A stretch of DNA of 64,000 nt, from NCBI RefSeq assembly GCF_045062745.1, contig NZ_JBJGED010000012.1, positions 128,719 through 192,718 of the forward strand. Direction: 5' to 3'. The stretch's first letter is position 1. Each line of letters opens with the position of its first letter. This DNA comes from Paenibacillus_AA sp045062745. GTDB taxonomy: Bacteria; Bacillota; Bacilli; Paenibacillales; NBRC-103111. Positions 15,970 to 26,579 of this stretch are shown here, in pieces. The notes beneath the pieces were generated by a model. The model was not told the DNA's origin. It ran no database searches and worked only from the letters and a program-made list of their open reading frames with translations. The translations under genes and the position numbers were made by a program.

Positions 15970-16617
15970 ATGAGCGATTATCCCGCGCTGCCGATGCAAG
16001 TGCGGCTCGCCGGCCGGCCGTGCCTCGTCGTAGGCGGCGGCCGGGTGGCGGAGCGCAAAATCGCCGTCCTGCTGGAAGCCGGGGCGGCCGTGCACGTCGT
16101 GAGCCCGGACGTGTCGGACCGGGTGCAGGCTTGGATCGACGCCGGAGCGGTGACGGCGTCGCGGCGCGCCTACGCGACTGAGGACGGCGAAGGCGCGTTC
16201 CTCCTCGTGGCCGCCACCGATCAGGCGGCCGTCAATGCGCGCGTAGCCGCCGACGGGGCGGCGCGCGGCCAGCTCGTCAATGCGGCGGCGTCGCCGGAGC
16301 TCGGCTCCGTGACGCTGCCGGCGGTGCTGCGGCGCGGGCGGCTCGTCGTGGCGGTGTCCACGACGGGCGCGAGCCCCGCCGCCGCCGCGGCGATCCGCGA
16401 CCGGATCGCCGCGCTGCTCGGCGACGAAGCGGAGCGGCTGCTCGAGTTCCTCGAGCGGTTCCGCCGGGAGGCGCTGGCTCGCGTGCCGGATGCGGCGCGT
16501 CGCCGGGAGCTGCTGCGGGACGCGATGCGCGGTGATGTGTTCGCCCGGCTCGCGGCGGAAGGCTGGGACGCGTACGAGCGGGACATGCTCGCGCGGCTGG
16601 AGGCGGCTGCGAAGTAA
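15970..16617 (+). CDS. Precorrin-2 dehydrogenase (siroheme branch), CysG N-domain type
   Basis: A 215-residue NAD-dependent enzyme predicted to oxidise precorrin-2 to sirohydrochlorin. It may also chelate iron, as Met8/CysG N-domains do. The NAD loop VVGGGRVAERKIAVLLEAGA is near residues 18-37, with NAAASPEL and VSTTGASPA motifs typical of the family. It is an insertion relative to the B. subtilis hemAXCDBL operon, placed together with the CobA domain two genes on, so siroheme and heme synthesis are co-expressed. It is very GC-rich. The sirC/ylnF name is plausible, but bifunctionality is undecided. Confidence 0.9.
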   Translation: MSDYPALPMQVRLAGRPCLVVGGGRVAERKIAVLLEAGAAVHVVSPDVSDRVQAWIDAGAVTASRRAYATEDGEGAFLLVAATDQAAVNARVAADGAARGQLVNAAASPELGSVTLPAVLRRGRLVVAVSTTGASPAAAAAIRDRIAALLGDEAERLLEFLERFRREALARVPDAARRRELLRDAMRGDVFARLAAEGWDAYERDMLARLEAAAK

Positions 16618-16683
16618 TCGTTACGGCGTCTGGCGACTGTTGAAGATAGATGAATGGTGTTACAGGTAAAAAGGGGGATCGTC

Positions 16684-17643
16684 ATGCGGACCATTATAGT
16701 AGGATCGCGGCAGAGCGCCTTGGCGCTGACGCAGACCGGACAAGTGATCGACCAGCTCCGCCAGGCGGCCGAGCGCTACGGCGTCGCCTGCGAGTTCGAG
16801 ATCCGGAAGATCGTGACCAAAGGGGACCGGATCTTGGACGTGACGCTGTCCAAGGTAGGCGGCAAAGGGCTGTTCGTGAAGGAGATCGAGCAAGCGCTCC
16901 TGGACGGGGAGATCGACATGGCCGTCCACAGCATGAAGGACATGCCGTGGGAGCGGCAGGCGGGTCTCGTCATCGGCGCGACGCCGGAGCGCGTCGACCC
17001 GCGCGACTGCCTCGTCACCCGCGGCGGCGTGCCGCTCGCGGAGCTGCCGCAAGGCGCGAAGCTCGGCACAAGCAGCCTGCGCCGGGCGGCGCAGCTGAAG
17101 GCGTACCGCCCGGACCTCGTCATCGAGTCGATCCGCGGAAACATCGACTCGCGCATCCGTAAGCTCGAGACGGAAGGCTTCGATGCGATTATGCTGGCCG
17201 CGGCGGGCTTGCACCGGATGGGCTGGGCCGACCGCATCCACGACTACGTGCCGACGGACGTCTGCGTCCCGGCCGTCGCCCAGGGGGCCCTCGGCATCGA
17301 ATGCCGCGAGGGCGACGCATTCATGGTCGATCTGCTGAGCAAGATCGACCACGCGCCTACGGCGCTCGCCGTGCGGGCCGAGCGCCGGTTCTTGGGGCGC
17401 CTGAACGGGGGATGCCAGATCCCCCTGGGCGCCTACGCCGTCGTGCGGGAGCCGGAGGGCGGCCGCACGGGAGCTGGCGGGTCACCGACATTGGAGGTGA
17501 CTGGCATCGTCGGCGCGCCCGACGGGAGCGCGCTGCTGAAAGAGATCGTGCGCGGCACCGATCCCGACGCGTTGGGCGACGAGCTGGCGGACAAGCTGCT
17601 CGCGATGGGCGCGGATCGCATACTGGCCGAACTGAGAGGATGA
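16684..17643 (+). CDS. hemC: Hydroxymethylbilane synthase (porphobilinogen deaminase)
   Basis: Polymerises four porphobilinogens to hydroxymethylbilane. The frame is open from ATG 16654, but AAGGGGG at 16671-16677 is 6 bases from ATG 16684, and the product then begins MRTIIVGSRQSALALTQT like other HemC proteins (319 residues). The dipyrromethane-cofactor cysteine lies in LNGGCQIPLGAYA. A short Gly-rich insert follows that motif (GGRTGAGG). Confidence 0.97.
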   Translation: MRTIIVGSRQSALALTQTGQVIDQLRQAAERYGVACEFEIRKIVTKGDRILDVTLSKVGGKGLFVKEIEQALLDGEIDMAVHSMKDMPWERQAGLVIGATPERVDPRDCLVTRGGVPLAELPQGAKLGTSSLRRAAQLKAYRPDLVIESIRGNIDSRIRKLETEGFDAIMLAAAGLHRMGWADRIHDYVPTDVCVPAVAQGALGIECREGDAFMVDLLSKIDHAPTALAVRAERRFLGRLNGGCQIPLGAYAVVREPEGGRTGAGGSPTLEVTGIVGAPDGSALLKEIVRGTDPDALGDELADKLLAMGADRILAELRG

Positions 17644-17652
17644 GCGAACGGC

Positions 17653-19182
17653 ATGCCTAGGGGAAAAGTATATTTGATCGGAGCCGGTCCCGGCGATCCG
17701 AAGCTGATTACGATTAAAGGCAAGGAAGCGATCGAACGGGCGGACACGATCGTATACGACAGGCTGGCCAATCCTCGCCTGCTCCGGCATATGAAGCCGG
17801 GGGCTGAGCGCATCTTCGTCGGGAAGCTGCCCGACAAGCATATTCTGAAACAAGGGGAAATCAATCAGCTGCTCGTCGATCTGGCGCTGCAGGGCAAAGT
17901 GGTAGCGCGCCTGAAGGGGGGCGACCCCAGCGTCTTCGGCCGGGTCGGGGAGGAGGCGGAGCTGCTCGCCGAGCATGAGATCCCTTACGAGATCATCCCG
18001 GGCATTACATCGGCGATCGCGGTGCCGGTCTATGCGGGCATTCCGATTACGCACCGCGATTACACTTCTTCGTTCGCCGTCGTCACGGGTCATGAATATC
18101 CGAACAAAACGTACTCGAACGTGCATTGGGATCACCTCGCGGTGGGAGTCGGGACACTCGTGTTCCTTATGGGGGTGGCCAATATCGAAGCGATCACCGA
18201 GCGGCTCATACGGCATGGCCGGTCTCCGGAGACGCCAGCGGCTGTCGTTCGCATGGGCACATGGATGGAGCAGACGACGCTCGTCGGCACCGTCGAGACG
18301 ATTGCGAAGCAAGTCCGGGAGGCGGATCTGCAGTCGCCCGCGATCATCATCGTGGGCGAAGTCGTCCGTATGCGCGAGAAGCTCGCCTGGTTCGAGAAGC
18401 GGCCGCTCTTCGGCCGGCGCATTCTCGTCACCCGCGCCCGCGAGCAGGCGAGCGAGCTCGTGCTCGGCATCGAGGAACTGGGCGGGGAAGCCGTCGAGTT
18501 CCCGGTCATCCGCTGCCAGACGCCGACTCAGCCCGAGGCCGTGCACGCGCTGGACGAAGCGTTAAGCCGATTGCCGGAGTATGATTGGCTGCTGTTCACA
18601 AGCGTCAACGGGGTCGAGTACTTCTTCCGCCGGCTGATCGAGACGGGCCGCGACATTCGCAGCTTCCATCAAGCGCAGATCGCCGCCGTAGGCCCGAAAA
18701 CCGCGGATGCGCTGCGCATCCGCGGTTTGACAACCATGGCCCTGCCGGCAGAATTCCAGCAGGAAGGGCTGCTGGACGCCCTGGCTCCGCACGTGCGGCC
18801 GGGACAGCGCGTACTGATCCCTGCGGGCGACCTGGCCCGCGACGTACTGCCGACGCGGTTGCGGGAGTGGGGGCTGGGCGTGACGACGGTCGTCGCCTAC
18901 GAGAACGTGCTCTCGACGGAGAACGGCGAGGAAGCGTTGGACCTGCTGCGGGGAGATGCCATCCAGGCGGTGACGTTCACCAGTTCGTCTACGGTGACGA
19001 ATCTGCTCGAGGCTCTGCGCCGGCTCGGCGAGGAACGGCCGGAGCTGCTGCTGGCTCGGACCGCGATCTATTGCATCGGCCCGCTCACCGCGAAGACGGC
19101 CGAAGCCGCCGGACTGAAGGTGCATCGGGTCGCCGAACAGGCGACGGTACAATCGCTGCTGGAAGCCATTTTACACGATTAA
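17653..19182 (+). CDS. cobA-hemD: Uroporphyrinogen-III C-methyltransferase / uroporphyrinogen-III synthase fusion
   Basis: A 509-residue bifunctional protein. Residues 1 to about 245 are a CobA/SUMT methyltransferase (VYLIGAGPGDPKLITIKG, RLKGGDPSVFGRVGEEAE, GITSAIAVPVYAGIP) that makes precorrin-2 from uroporphyrinogen III. Residues 255-509 are HemD (RRILVTRAREQ, FTSVNGVEYFF, AVTFTSSSTVTNL), which closes hydroxymethylbilane to uroporphyrinogen III. The fusion makes the branch substrate and diverts part of it to siroheme. The upstream dehydrogenase gene completes that branch. Separate hemD genes occur in B. subtilis. Confidence 0.96.
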   Translation: MPRGKVYLIGAGPGDPKLITIKGKEAIERADTIVYDRLANPRLLRHMKPGAERIFVGKLPDKHILKQGEINQLLVDLALQGKVVARLKGGDPSVFGRVGEEAELLAEHEIPYEIIPGITSAIAVPVYAGIPITHRDYTSSFAVVTGHEYPNKTYSNVHWDHLAVGVGTLVFLMGVANIEAITERLIRHGRSPETPAAVVRMGTWMEQTTLVGTVETIAKQVREADLQSPAIIIVGEVVRMREKLAWFEKRPLFGRRILVTRAREQASELVLGIEELGGEAVEFPVIRCQTPTQPEAVHALDEALSRLPEYDWLLFTSVNGVEYFFRRLIETGRDIRSFHQAQIAAVGPKTADALRIRGLTTMALPAEFQQEGLLDALAPHVRPGQRVLIPAGDLARDVLPTRLREWGLGVTTVVAYENVLSTENGEEALDLLRGDAIQAVTFTSSSTVTNLLEALRRLGEERPELLLARTAIYCIGPLTAKTAEAAGLKVHRVAEQATVQSLLEAILHD

Positions 19183-19250
19183 TTAGCACTCTTCCAAAAT
19201 ACTTCTAATATCTGACATACAATCAATTAACTCAAACGGGAGGGACTATC

Positions 19251-20243
19251 ATGAGCTTTCCAATCGTGCGCAACCGCAGGCTGCGGGGAACCGCGGCGCT
19301 GCGCAATCTCGTCCGGGAGACGCAGTTGACCGTGCATGATTTCATCTATCCGTTGTTCGTGACCGAAGGAACCGGGGTTCGCGAGCAGATCGGGTCCATG
19401 CCGGGCGTCTTCCATCTCTCGATGGATCAGTTGGAAGCCGAGATTCGGGAAGTGCAAGCCCTCGGCATTCAAGCGATTCTGCTGTTCGGCGTACCGGACC
19501 ACAAGGATGACTTGGGGTCAGAAGCCTACGGCAACCACTCGATCGTGCAGAGAGCGACCCGCGCCATCAAAGAGTGGGCGCCCGAGCTGCTCGTCGTGGC
19601 CGATACTTGCCTGTGCCAATACACGAGCCACGGCCACTGCGGCGTCATCAAGCACGATGAACGCTCGAACCGTACGGAAGTCGACAACGATTTGTCGCTC
19701 GAGCTGCTGGTCCAAACCGCGGTCTCTCAGGCGGAGGCAGGCGCCGACATCATCGCGCCGTCGAACATGATGGACGGATACGTGCAAGCGATTCGCGCAG
19801 GCTTGGACGAAGCCGGGTTCTCGCACGTGCCGATCATGGCTTACTCGGTCAAGTACGCCTCGGCGTTCTACGGTCCGTTCCGGGACGCCGCGCATTCCGC
19901 GCCGCAGTTCGGCGACCGCAAAACGTATCAGATGGATCCGGCCAACGGACGGGAGGCGCTGCGCGAAGCGGAGTCGGACGTGCGGGAGGGAGCCGATCTG
20001 CTTATGGTGAAGCCGGCGCTGGCCTACATGGACATCATTCGGCAGCTGAAGGATCAGTTCGACTTGCCGGTCGTGGCGTACAACGTAAGCGCCGAATATT
20101 CGATGGTGAAGGCGGCGGCGGAGCGGGGCTGGATCAATGAGCAAGCGATCGTGCTGGAAACGTTGACCGGACTCAAGCGTGCGGGCGCGGACATCATCAT
20201 CACGTATCATGCGAAGGATGCGGCTCGTTGGTTGGCGCAATAA
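19251..20243 (+). CDS. hemB: Delta-aminolevulinic acid dehydratase (porphobilinogen synthase)
   Basis: Condenses two 5-aminolevulinates to porphobilinogen. It has 330 residues. The cysteine-rich metal site is visible (Cys120, Cys122, Cys130 in CLCQYTSHGHC), indicating a zinc-dependent form. Schiff-base lysines lie in MAYSVKYAS and LMVKPALAY. CGGGAGGG precedes the ATG. It is the last gene of the first heme operon and is followed by a terminator. Confidence 0.98.
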   Translation: MSFPIVRNRRLRGTAALRNLVRETQLTVHDFIYPLFVTEGTGVREQIGSMPGVFHLSMDQLEAEIREVQALGIQAILLFGVPDHKDDLGSEAYGNHSIVQRATRAIKEWAPELLVVADTCLCQYTSHGHCGVIKHDERSNRTEVDNDLSLELLVQTAVSQAEAGADIIAPSNMMDGYVQAIRAGLDEAGFSHVPIMAYSVKYASAFYGPFRDAAHSAPQFGDRKTYQMDPANGREALREAESDVREGADLLMVKPALAYMDIIRQLKDQFDLPVVAYNVSAEYSMVKAAAERGWINEQAIVLETLTGLKRAGADIIITYHAKDAARWLAQ

Positions 20244-20261
20244 ACGCTCGGGCACAATAAA

Positions 20262-20308
20262 AGACGCGGCCAGGACCTCGTATGGGGTCTTCGCAGCGTC
20301 CTTTTTTG
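20262..20308 (+). terminator. Terminator of the hemA-hemB operon
   Basis: A GACGC...GCGTC stem with internal GGACC/GGGTC pairing, then TTTTTT. Confidence 0.85.
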
Positions 20309-20325
20309 CATATAAGGGTAGGAGT

Positions 20326-20484
20326 TCATTTCGCTACGAACCAACCGATCACCGCCATCACCAAGACCGCGCTGAAAAACATATAGCTGAACAGCCGAAC
20401 CGGCTTCGGCAGCAGGGTGGGGGGCTGAGGGGGTATGGCCTCCCGATCGATCGATTCGTCTTCATCCTGCTTTTGATTGGCCAC
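20326..20484 (-). CDS. Small tail-anchored membrane protein
   Basis: A short protein (52 residues from the GTG at 20484) with an acidic, Gln/Pro-rich N-terminal half and one C-terminal membrane helix (about LFSYMFFSAVLVMAVIGWFV), then AK. GGGAGG lies 9 bases before GTG 20484. ATGs at 20490 and 20508 are alternatives with poorer spacing. No family was recognised. It is oriented against the heme operons. Reality is supported by the ribosome site and clean topology, not by homology. Confidence 0.6.
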   Translation of the reverse strand: MANQKQDEDESIDREAIPPQPPTLLPKPVRLFSYMFFSAVLVMAVIGWFVAK

Positions 20485-20637
20485 TGGCATCACCCTCCCA
20501 CATTTCATGTATGCGCTTTCTTACTGATTATACGTTACAACTTGCTCTAAAGTTGCATCAATTACAAAATTTACCGATCGCCTGACACGAGACGTCACAT
20601 TGTCATCATTTTGTCGGATGTTGTCCGTCCGCGTCGG

Positions 20638-20666
20638 TTGTTACCCTGGTAGATTTCGGGCATAAT
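20638..20666 (+). promoter_or_regulatory. Candidate sigma-A promoter of hemE-hemH-hemY
   Basis: TTGTTA (20638-20643) and CATAAT (20661-20666) with a 17-base spacer, about 60 bases before hemE. Confidence 0.6.
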
Positions 20667-20727
20667 GAGATGAAAAGGCGTCCGAACCGTACGGACCCGC
20701 ATTGGAACAAGGAAAGAGGAGAACGAC

Positions 20728-21810
20728 ATGCCCTACAACGACACTTTCATCCGCGCCTGCCGGAAGCAGGACGTCGACCGGTTGCCGGTCTGGTACATGC
20801 GGCAAGCCGGGCGTTACGACCCCGAATACCGCCAGATCAAGGAGAAGTACACCTTGCTGGAAATATGCGAGCAGCCCGAATTGGCGGCCGAGGTGACACT
20901 GCAGCCAGTACGCAAGCTGGGCGTCGACGCGGCGATTTTGTATTCCGACATCATGAATCCGGTTGCTTCGATCGGCATCGATTTCGATATTGTGAAAAAC
21001 ATCGGTCCGGTCATTCACAATCCGGTTCGGAACGCGGCGGATGTAGCGGCTCTGCGTCCGATCGACGTGGAAGGGGACTTGTCGCACGTGATCGAGACGA
21101 TCCGCATCCTCGACCGGGAGCTCTCGATTCCGCTCATCACGTTCGCGGGCGCGCCGTTCACGATCGCGAGCTACTTGATCGAAGGCAAGCCGTCGAAGAG
21201 CTACATTCGCACCAAAGAGATGATGTACGGCGCCCCGGACGTCTGGTTCGCCCTGATGGACAAGCTGGGGGACATGGTCGCCACATACTTGAAGCATCAT
21301 ATCGCGGCCGGCGCCAAAGCGGTGCAAGTGTTCGACAGCTGGGTCGGCTCGCTGGCTCCTAGAGATTTTGAGTACTACGTGCTGCCTACGATTCAAAAGA
21401 TTTTCCGCGAGCTGTCCGCTTACGACCAGCCGAAAATTTATTTCCCGGGCGTCAGCTCCGGCGAGCTGCTGCCGGCGATAGCGGCGTGCGAGCTGGAAGC
21501 CGATGTGATCGGGCTCGACTGGCGCGTGTCCATCGCGGAAGGCCGGCGCCGGCTGAACGAACGCTATGCGGTACAGGGCAACCTGGACCCATACGTGCTG
21601 ACCGCGCCGCAGTCCGTGATCGAGGAGCATGCCCGCGCCATTATCGACGAAGGGCTGACGCAGCCGGGCTATATTTTCAACCTGGGGCACGGGCTGTTCC
21701 CGGAAGCTTCCCTCGAGAAGCTGCAGGCGTTGACCGCGTATGTTCATGATTATTCGGCTCAAGCAATCTTGAAGCGGAAGGCGGCCGCGATCGGCCCGGA
21801 GAGGAGCTAG
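20728..21810 (+). CDS. hemE: Uroporphyrinogen decarboxylase
   Basis: Decarboxylates uroporphyrinogen III to coproporphyrinogen III. It has 360 residues, and the signature PVWYMRQAGRYDPEY is near residues 20-34. The conserved active-site Asp follows in ILYSDIMNP. AAGGAAAGAGGAGAA precedes the ATG. It is the first gene of the second heme unit. hemH begins 3 bases after its stop. Confidence 0.98.
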   Translation: MPYNDTFIRACRKQDVDRLPVWYMRQAGRYDPEYRQIKEKYTLLEICEQPELAAEVTLQPVRKLGVDAAILYSDIMNPVASIGIDFDIVKNIGPVIHNPVRNAADVAALRPIDVEGDLSHVIETIRILDRELSIPLITFAGAPFTIASYLIEGKPSKSYIRTKEMMYGAPDVWFALMDKLGDMVATYLKHHIAAGAKAVQVFDSWVGSLAPRDFEYYVLPTIQKIFRELSAYDQPKIYFPGVSSGELLPAIAACELEADVIGLDWRVSIAEGRRRLNERYAVQGNLDPYVLTAPQSVIEEHARAIIDEGLTQPGYIFNLGHGLFPEASLEKLQALTAYVHDYSAQAILKRKAAAIGPERS

Positions 21811-21813
21811 ACG

Positions 21814-22740
21814 ATGGCGAAACGAACGATGGGAGTCTTGGTGATGTCTTACGGGACGCCCGAGAGCATGGATCAGATCGAAGCTTACTATACGCACATT
21901 CGCCGGGGAAACGCGCCCTCGCCCGAGCAGCTGCAAGAGCTGACCGAACGGTACGAAGCGATCGTGGGCGGGTTCTTCCCGCTTCGCGAGAACACGAACA
22001 AGCAAGTGGCCGCGCTTGAGGAGACGCTGAACCGGGAGCATCCGGATCTGACGTTCCGCTGCTATCAGGGGCTTAAGCATGCGTCTCCGTTCATAGAGGA
22101 CGGAGTGCACCAGATGGCGGAGGACGGCATTCAGGAGGCAATCGGCGTCGTGCTCGCCCCCCACTACTCGATTATGAGCGTAGGCGGCTACATTAAACGG
22201 GCGCAGGAGGCGGCCGCAGCCGCAAACGTGAACATGCAGTTCGTGAAGCACTATCACCTGCATCCGCTCCTGATCCAAGCGTTGTCGGACCGGGTGAAGC
22301 GGGCGATGGCACGGTTCGCCGAACCAGACCGGTCGCGGGTTCGCGTAATTTTCACCGCCCACAGCTTGCCTGCGCAAATCTTACAAATGAACGACCCTTA
22401 CCCGGATCAAATGATGGAGACGTCGAAGGCGGTCGCCGATCAAGCAGGTGTGGTCAGCTGGCAGTTCGCATGGCAAAGCGCCGGCCGTACCGCAACCCCT
22501 TGGCTCGGGCCGGACATCCTGGACGTGCTGGAGACGATTCACGAGGAAGAGCAGGTGAAGCACGTGCTGATCTGCCCGATCGGGTTCGTGTCCGACCATC
22601 TGGAGATTCTGTACGATATCGACATCGAGTGCCAGGGCAAGGCGAAGGAGCTGGGCATGCAGCTGGAACGGACCGAGTCGCTGGGCACGGACCCGCTGTA
22701 TATGCGGACGCTGAGCGATGTTATCGGGCAGTTCGTGTAG
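21814..22740 (+). CDS. hemH: Coproporphyrin III ferrochelatase
   Basis: Inserts Fe2+ into the porphyrin. In Gram-positive bacteria the substrate is coproporphyrin III (also named cpfC). The 308-residue length matches the monomeric Bacillus enzyme. The metal-site residues fall at His183 (TAHSLP) and Glu264 (DHLEILYDID), the same numbers as in B. subtilis. It is tightly coupled to hemE, and hemY follows. Confidence 0.97.
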   Translation: MAKRTMGVLVMSYGTPESMDQIEAYYTHIRRGNAPSPEQLQELTERYEAIVGGFFPLRENTNKQVAALEETLNREHPDLTFRCYQGLKHASPFIEDGVHQMAEDGIQEAIGVVLAPHYSIMSVGGYIKRAQEAAAAANVNMQFVKHYHLHPLLIQALSDRVKRAMARFAEPDRSRVRVIFTAHSLPAQILQMNDPYPDQMMETSKAVADQAGVVSWQFAWQSAGRTATPWLGPDILDVLETIHEEEQVKHVLICPIGFVSDHLEILYDIDIECQGKAKELGMQLERTESLGTDPLYMRTLSDVIGQFV

Positions 22741-22782
22741 CCGATGTAGCCGTGTAGCGAATAGAGAAAGAAGGGTAGCGTT

Positions 22783-24225
22783 ATGGGGAACACTCGCCAC
22801 AAGGTTGTCGTCGTTGGCGGCGGGATTACCGGGCTCAGCGCGGCGTTTTATGCCAAAGCAGCTTTGCGGGAGAGCGGGCTGGATGCCGATGTGCGGCTGA
22901 TCGAGAAGAGCGGCCGGCTGGGCGGGCGAATCAACACGCTGCGCCGCGACGGCTTCGTCATCGAGAAAGGGCCGGACTCGTTCCTGGCGCGCAAGCTGCC
23001 GATCATCGAGCTGTCTCGGGCGCTAGGGCTCGAGGACGAGCTCGTCGGGACGAATCCGAACGCGAAGAAGACGTATATTTTGCACAAAGGGAAGCTGCAT
23101 CGGATGCCGCAAGGGCTCGTGCTGGGCATCCCGACGGAATGGTCGCCATTCCTGAAGACCGGGCTGATCTCCACGGCCGGCAAAGCTAGAGCGGCGCTCG
23201 ATCTCGTGCTGCCGAAGCGGACGGATCCGTCCGACGAGTCGCTGGGCCACTTCCTGGAGCGCCGCCTGGGGCGCGAGGTGCTGGAAAATATCGCGGAGCC
23301 GCTCTTGGCCGGGATTTATGCCGGGGACACGTTCCAGCTGAGTCTCGCGGCGACGTTCCCGCAGTTCCGCGCGGTAGAGCAGAAGAAGCGCAGCCTCGTG
23401 CTCGGGATGATGGCGAGCCGCAAGGAAGGCCAGGCGCTTCCCGGGCTGCCGGCGGCGGCCAAGTCCAGCGTGTTCCTCACGTACAAGAACGGCTTATCCA
23501 CGCTTGTCGAACGGCTGGAGGCGGAGCTGGGGGATATCGTGCAGACCGGACGCGGCATCGTCTCGCTCTCGCAGCATATCGCAGCTGACGGCCGGGCGGA
23601 GTATGATCTGGAGCTGGACAGCGGTGAGCGGATCACCGCGGACGCCGTCGTCTTGACGCAGCCGGCGGCCGCGACCGCGAAGCTGCTGGCCGGGATTCCG
23701 GAGGCGGAGCACTTGGCGGGCATCCGATATGTGTCCGTGGCGAACGTCATTCTCGCATTCGACGCGAAGGACATCCCGCTGCCGCTCGACGGGACCGGCT
23801 ACGTCATTCCACGCAAGGAAGGGACGACGATCACGGCGTGCACATGGACGTCTACGAAGTGGCTGCATACCGCTCCGCAGGGCAAGGTGCTGCTGCGGTG
23901 CTATGTCGGCCGATCCGGCGCCGAGCAGTGGGTGCATTGGTCGGACGAGGAGCTGATCGCCAAGGTCCGGACGGACCTGCGCGAGATGCACGGCATCCAG
24001 GCGGAGCCGCTCTTCCAAGAGATTACCCGCCTGCCGCATTCGATGCCCCAGTATCCCGTCGGGCATCTGGACGCCCTGCGCCGCCTTCGCGCACGGCTGG
24101 CCTCGGAGCGGCCCGGCGTGTACGTCGCCGGCGCGGCGCTGGAGGGTGTCGGCCTGCCGGATTGCATCCGGCAAGGACGCGACGCGGCGAAGTCGGCCGT
24201 CGATTACATTCGCGGCCATAGGTAA
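22783..24225 (+). CDS. hemY: Coproporphyrinogen III oxidase / protoporphyrinogen oxidase, HemY type
   Basis: FAD enzyme of 480 residues. In the coproporphyrin-dependent pathway it oxidises coproporphyrinogen III to coproporphyrin III (cgoX) before HemH acts. The FAD-binding motif VVVGGGITGLSAAF is at residues 8-21. The family signatures GRINT and EKGPDSFLARK are present, and the C-terminal FAD segment reads VYVAGAALEGVGLPDCI. Several annotation systems call this hemG or hemY. The final enzyme, ChdC/HemQ, is not in the window. Confidence 0.96.
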   Translation: MGNTRHKVVVVGGGITGLSAAFYAKAALRESGLDADVRLIEKSGRLGGRINTLRRDGFVIEKGPDSFLARKLPIIELSRALGLEDELVGTNPNAKKTYILHKGKLHRMPQGLVLGIPTEWSPFLKTGLISTAGKARAALDLVLPKRTDPSDESLGHFLERRLGREVLENIAEPLLAGIYAGDTFQLSLAATFPQFRAVEQKKRSLVLGMMASRKEGQALPGLPAAAKSSVFLTYKNGLSTLVERLEAELGDIVQTGRGIVSLSQHIAADGRAEYDLELDSGERITADAVVLTQPAAATAKLLAGIPEAEHLAGIRYVSVANVILAFDAKDIPLPLDGTGYVIPRKEGTTITACTWTSTKWLHTAPQGKVLLRCYVGRSGAEQWVHWSDEELIAKVRTDLREMHGIQAEPLFQEITRLPHSMPQYPVGHLDALRRLRARLASERPGVYVAGAALEGVGLPDCIRQGRDAAKSAVDYIRGHR

Positions 24226-24233
24226 CCCATAAC

Positions 24234-24270
24234 GCAACAATCCGCGGGCGGCCGGCTCGCGGATTGTTGC
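24234..24270 (+). terminator. Perfect hairpin after hemY
   Basis: GCAACAATCCGCG (24234-24246) pairs perfectly with 24258-24270 over 13 bases. No T-run follows on either strand, so it may be a transcript-end stabiliser or a Rho-type or weak terminator between convergent genes. Confidence 0.65.
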
Positions 24271-24338
24271 GGGTTCATACAAGTTGACGGGTTGAATGGA
24301 CATGGCTGGAAACTTCCACTGAACTCGTATAAAATGAG

Positions 24339-25007
24339 TTAGGACGGCTGCCGCAGGCGATCGAGATGCAACGAGAAGTCGTTCGAGCCGAGCGTTACGA
24401 TCCGCTTATCGGTCAAATCCCGCATCACCTGCATGAGTACGTTTTTCTGCACGCCGGCCATTTGCGAGATTTCGTCATAGTTGAGCGGATGCCGCACGAC
24501 TATCAAGTTCCCGTTGCGAATCCCGTTCTTGTTCGCCAGCATGATCAGGTTCTTGATAATGCGCGAGCGGGCATCGAGGAACGTCAAGTCATATACGTGC
24601 TGGTTCGTATCCCGCAGACGCTGGCTCAGCTCCTGCAGGATGCCGAGCGTAATCTCGAAATTGTTGCGCATCACTTCCAGGAAGCTGTCCGCCGAGAGCG
24701 CGATCAGAATCGTGTCTTCCATCGCCTGGGCGGTTGCGGAGCGGGGCTTGCCGTCGATGAGCGACAATTCGCCGAAGCTCTCGCCTTCCTTGAACAAGGA
24801 GAGCATTTTCTCCTCGCCGGCGCTATTGGACGTGAAGATTTTGACCGATCCCATGTACACCACATAGAAAATCGAACCCGGCTCCTTCTCGCGGAACAGG
24901 ATGGTCCCCGAGCGAACCGCCTTTTTGCTGCAGATGCCCGCGATCAGGTTGAGCTGGTCTTCGTTTAACTTGGCGAATAGCGGCACTTGTCGAAGAAATT
25001 CTATCAT
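24339..25007 (-). CDS. Crp/Fnr-family transcriptional regulator
   Basis: A 222-residue regulator. The N-terminal cyclic-nucleotide-type sensor domain (about 5-120) has a phosphate-cassette-like motif FGELSLIDGKPRSATAQA that keeps the Arg contacting cyclic nucleotide in Crp. A dimer helix and a C-terminal winged helix-turn-helix follow (LNYDEISQMAGVQKNVLMQVMRDL). Only one cysteine (Cys26) is seen, so an Fnr-type [4Fe-4S] sensor is unlikely. It is divergent from hemL with a gap of about 90 bases, which suggests control of hemL or of itself. Ligand unknown. Confidence 0.92.
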   Translation of the reverse strand: MIEFLRQVPLFAKLNEDQLNLIAGICSKKAVRSGTILFREKEPGSIFYVVYMGSVKIFTSNSAGEEKMLSLFKEGESFGELSLIDGKPRSATAQAMEDTILIALSADSFLEVMRNNFEITLGILQELSQRLRDTNQHVYDLTFLDARSRIIKNLIMLANKNGIRNGNLIVVRHPLNYDEISQMAGVQKNVLMQVMRDLTDKRIVTLGSNDFSLHLDRLRQPS

Positions 25008-25100
25008 TCCTGCACCCTCGAATAGGTATTATGGACTACCCACATATTTTACCATAGAACCAAGCAAACATAAATAATGGACAGGGGCGTGTATTCAAAA

Positions 25101-26402
<1,302 letters not shown>

Positions 26403-26431
26403 GGCAAGCGTACCCATGGAGTAAAAATAGG

Positions 26432-26463
26432 GGGAAACCATTGTATAGGTGGTTTCCCTTTCT
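26432..26463 (+). terminator. Terminator of hemL
   Basis: GGGAAACCA (26432-26440) pairs with TGGTTTCCC (26450-26458), then TTTTCTT. Confidence 0.85.
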
Positions 26464-26493
26464 TATGTCAAAGGGATGATCTCGGTTTTAGAA

Positions 26494-26533
26494 CAAAAAG
26501 GGACGGAGCGAGGGGGTTCCCCGGCTCCGTCCC
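26494..26533 (-). terminator. Terminator of the phosphodiester glycosidase-like gene
   Basis: A perfect 10-bp stem (26500-26509 with 26524-26533), followed on the minus strand by TTTTTGTTCT. Confidence 0.85.
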
Positions 26534-26579
26534 GTTCAAGGATAGCCCATGGCGCAGGCTTGTATGTAAATCGAAACTA

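Noticed and set aside
24339..25007. Naming the regulator Fnr or Crp
   Set aside because: It lacks the cysteine set of Fnr, and cAMP signalling cannot be shown from this window, so only the family name is given.
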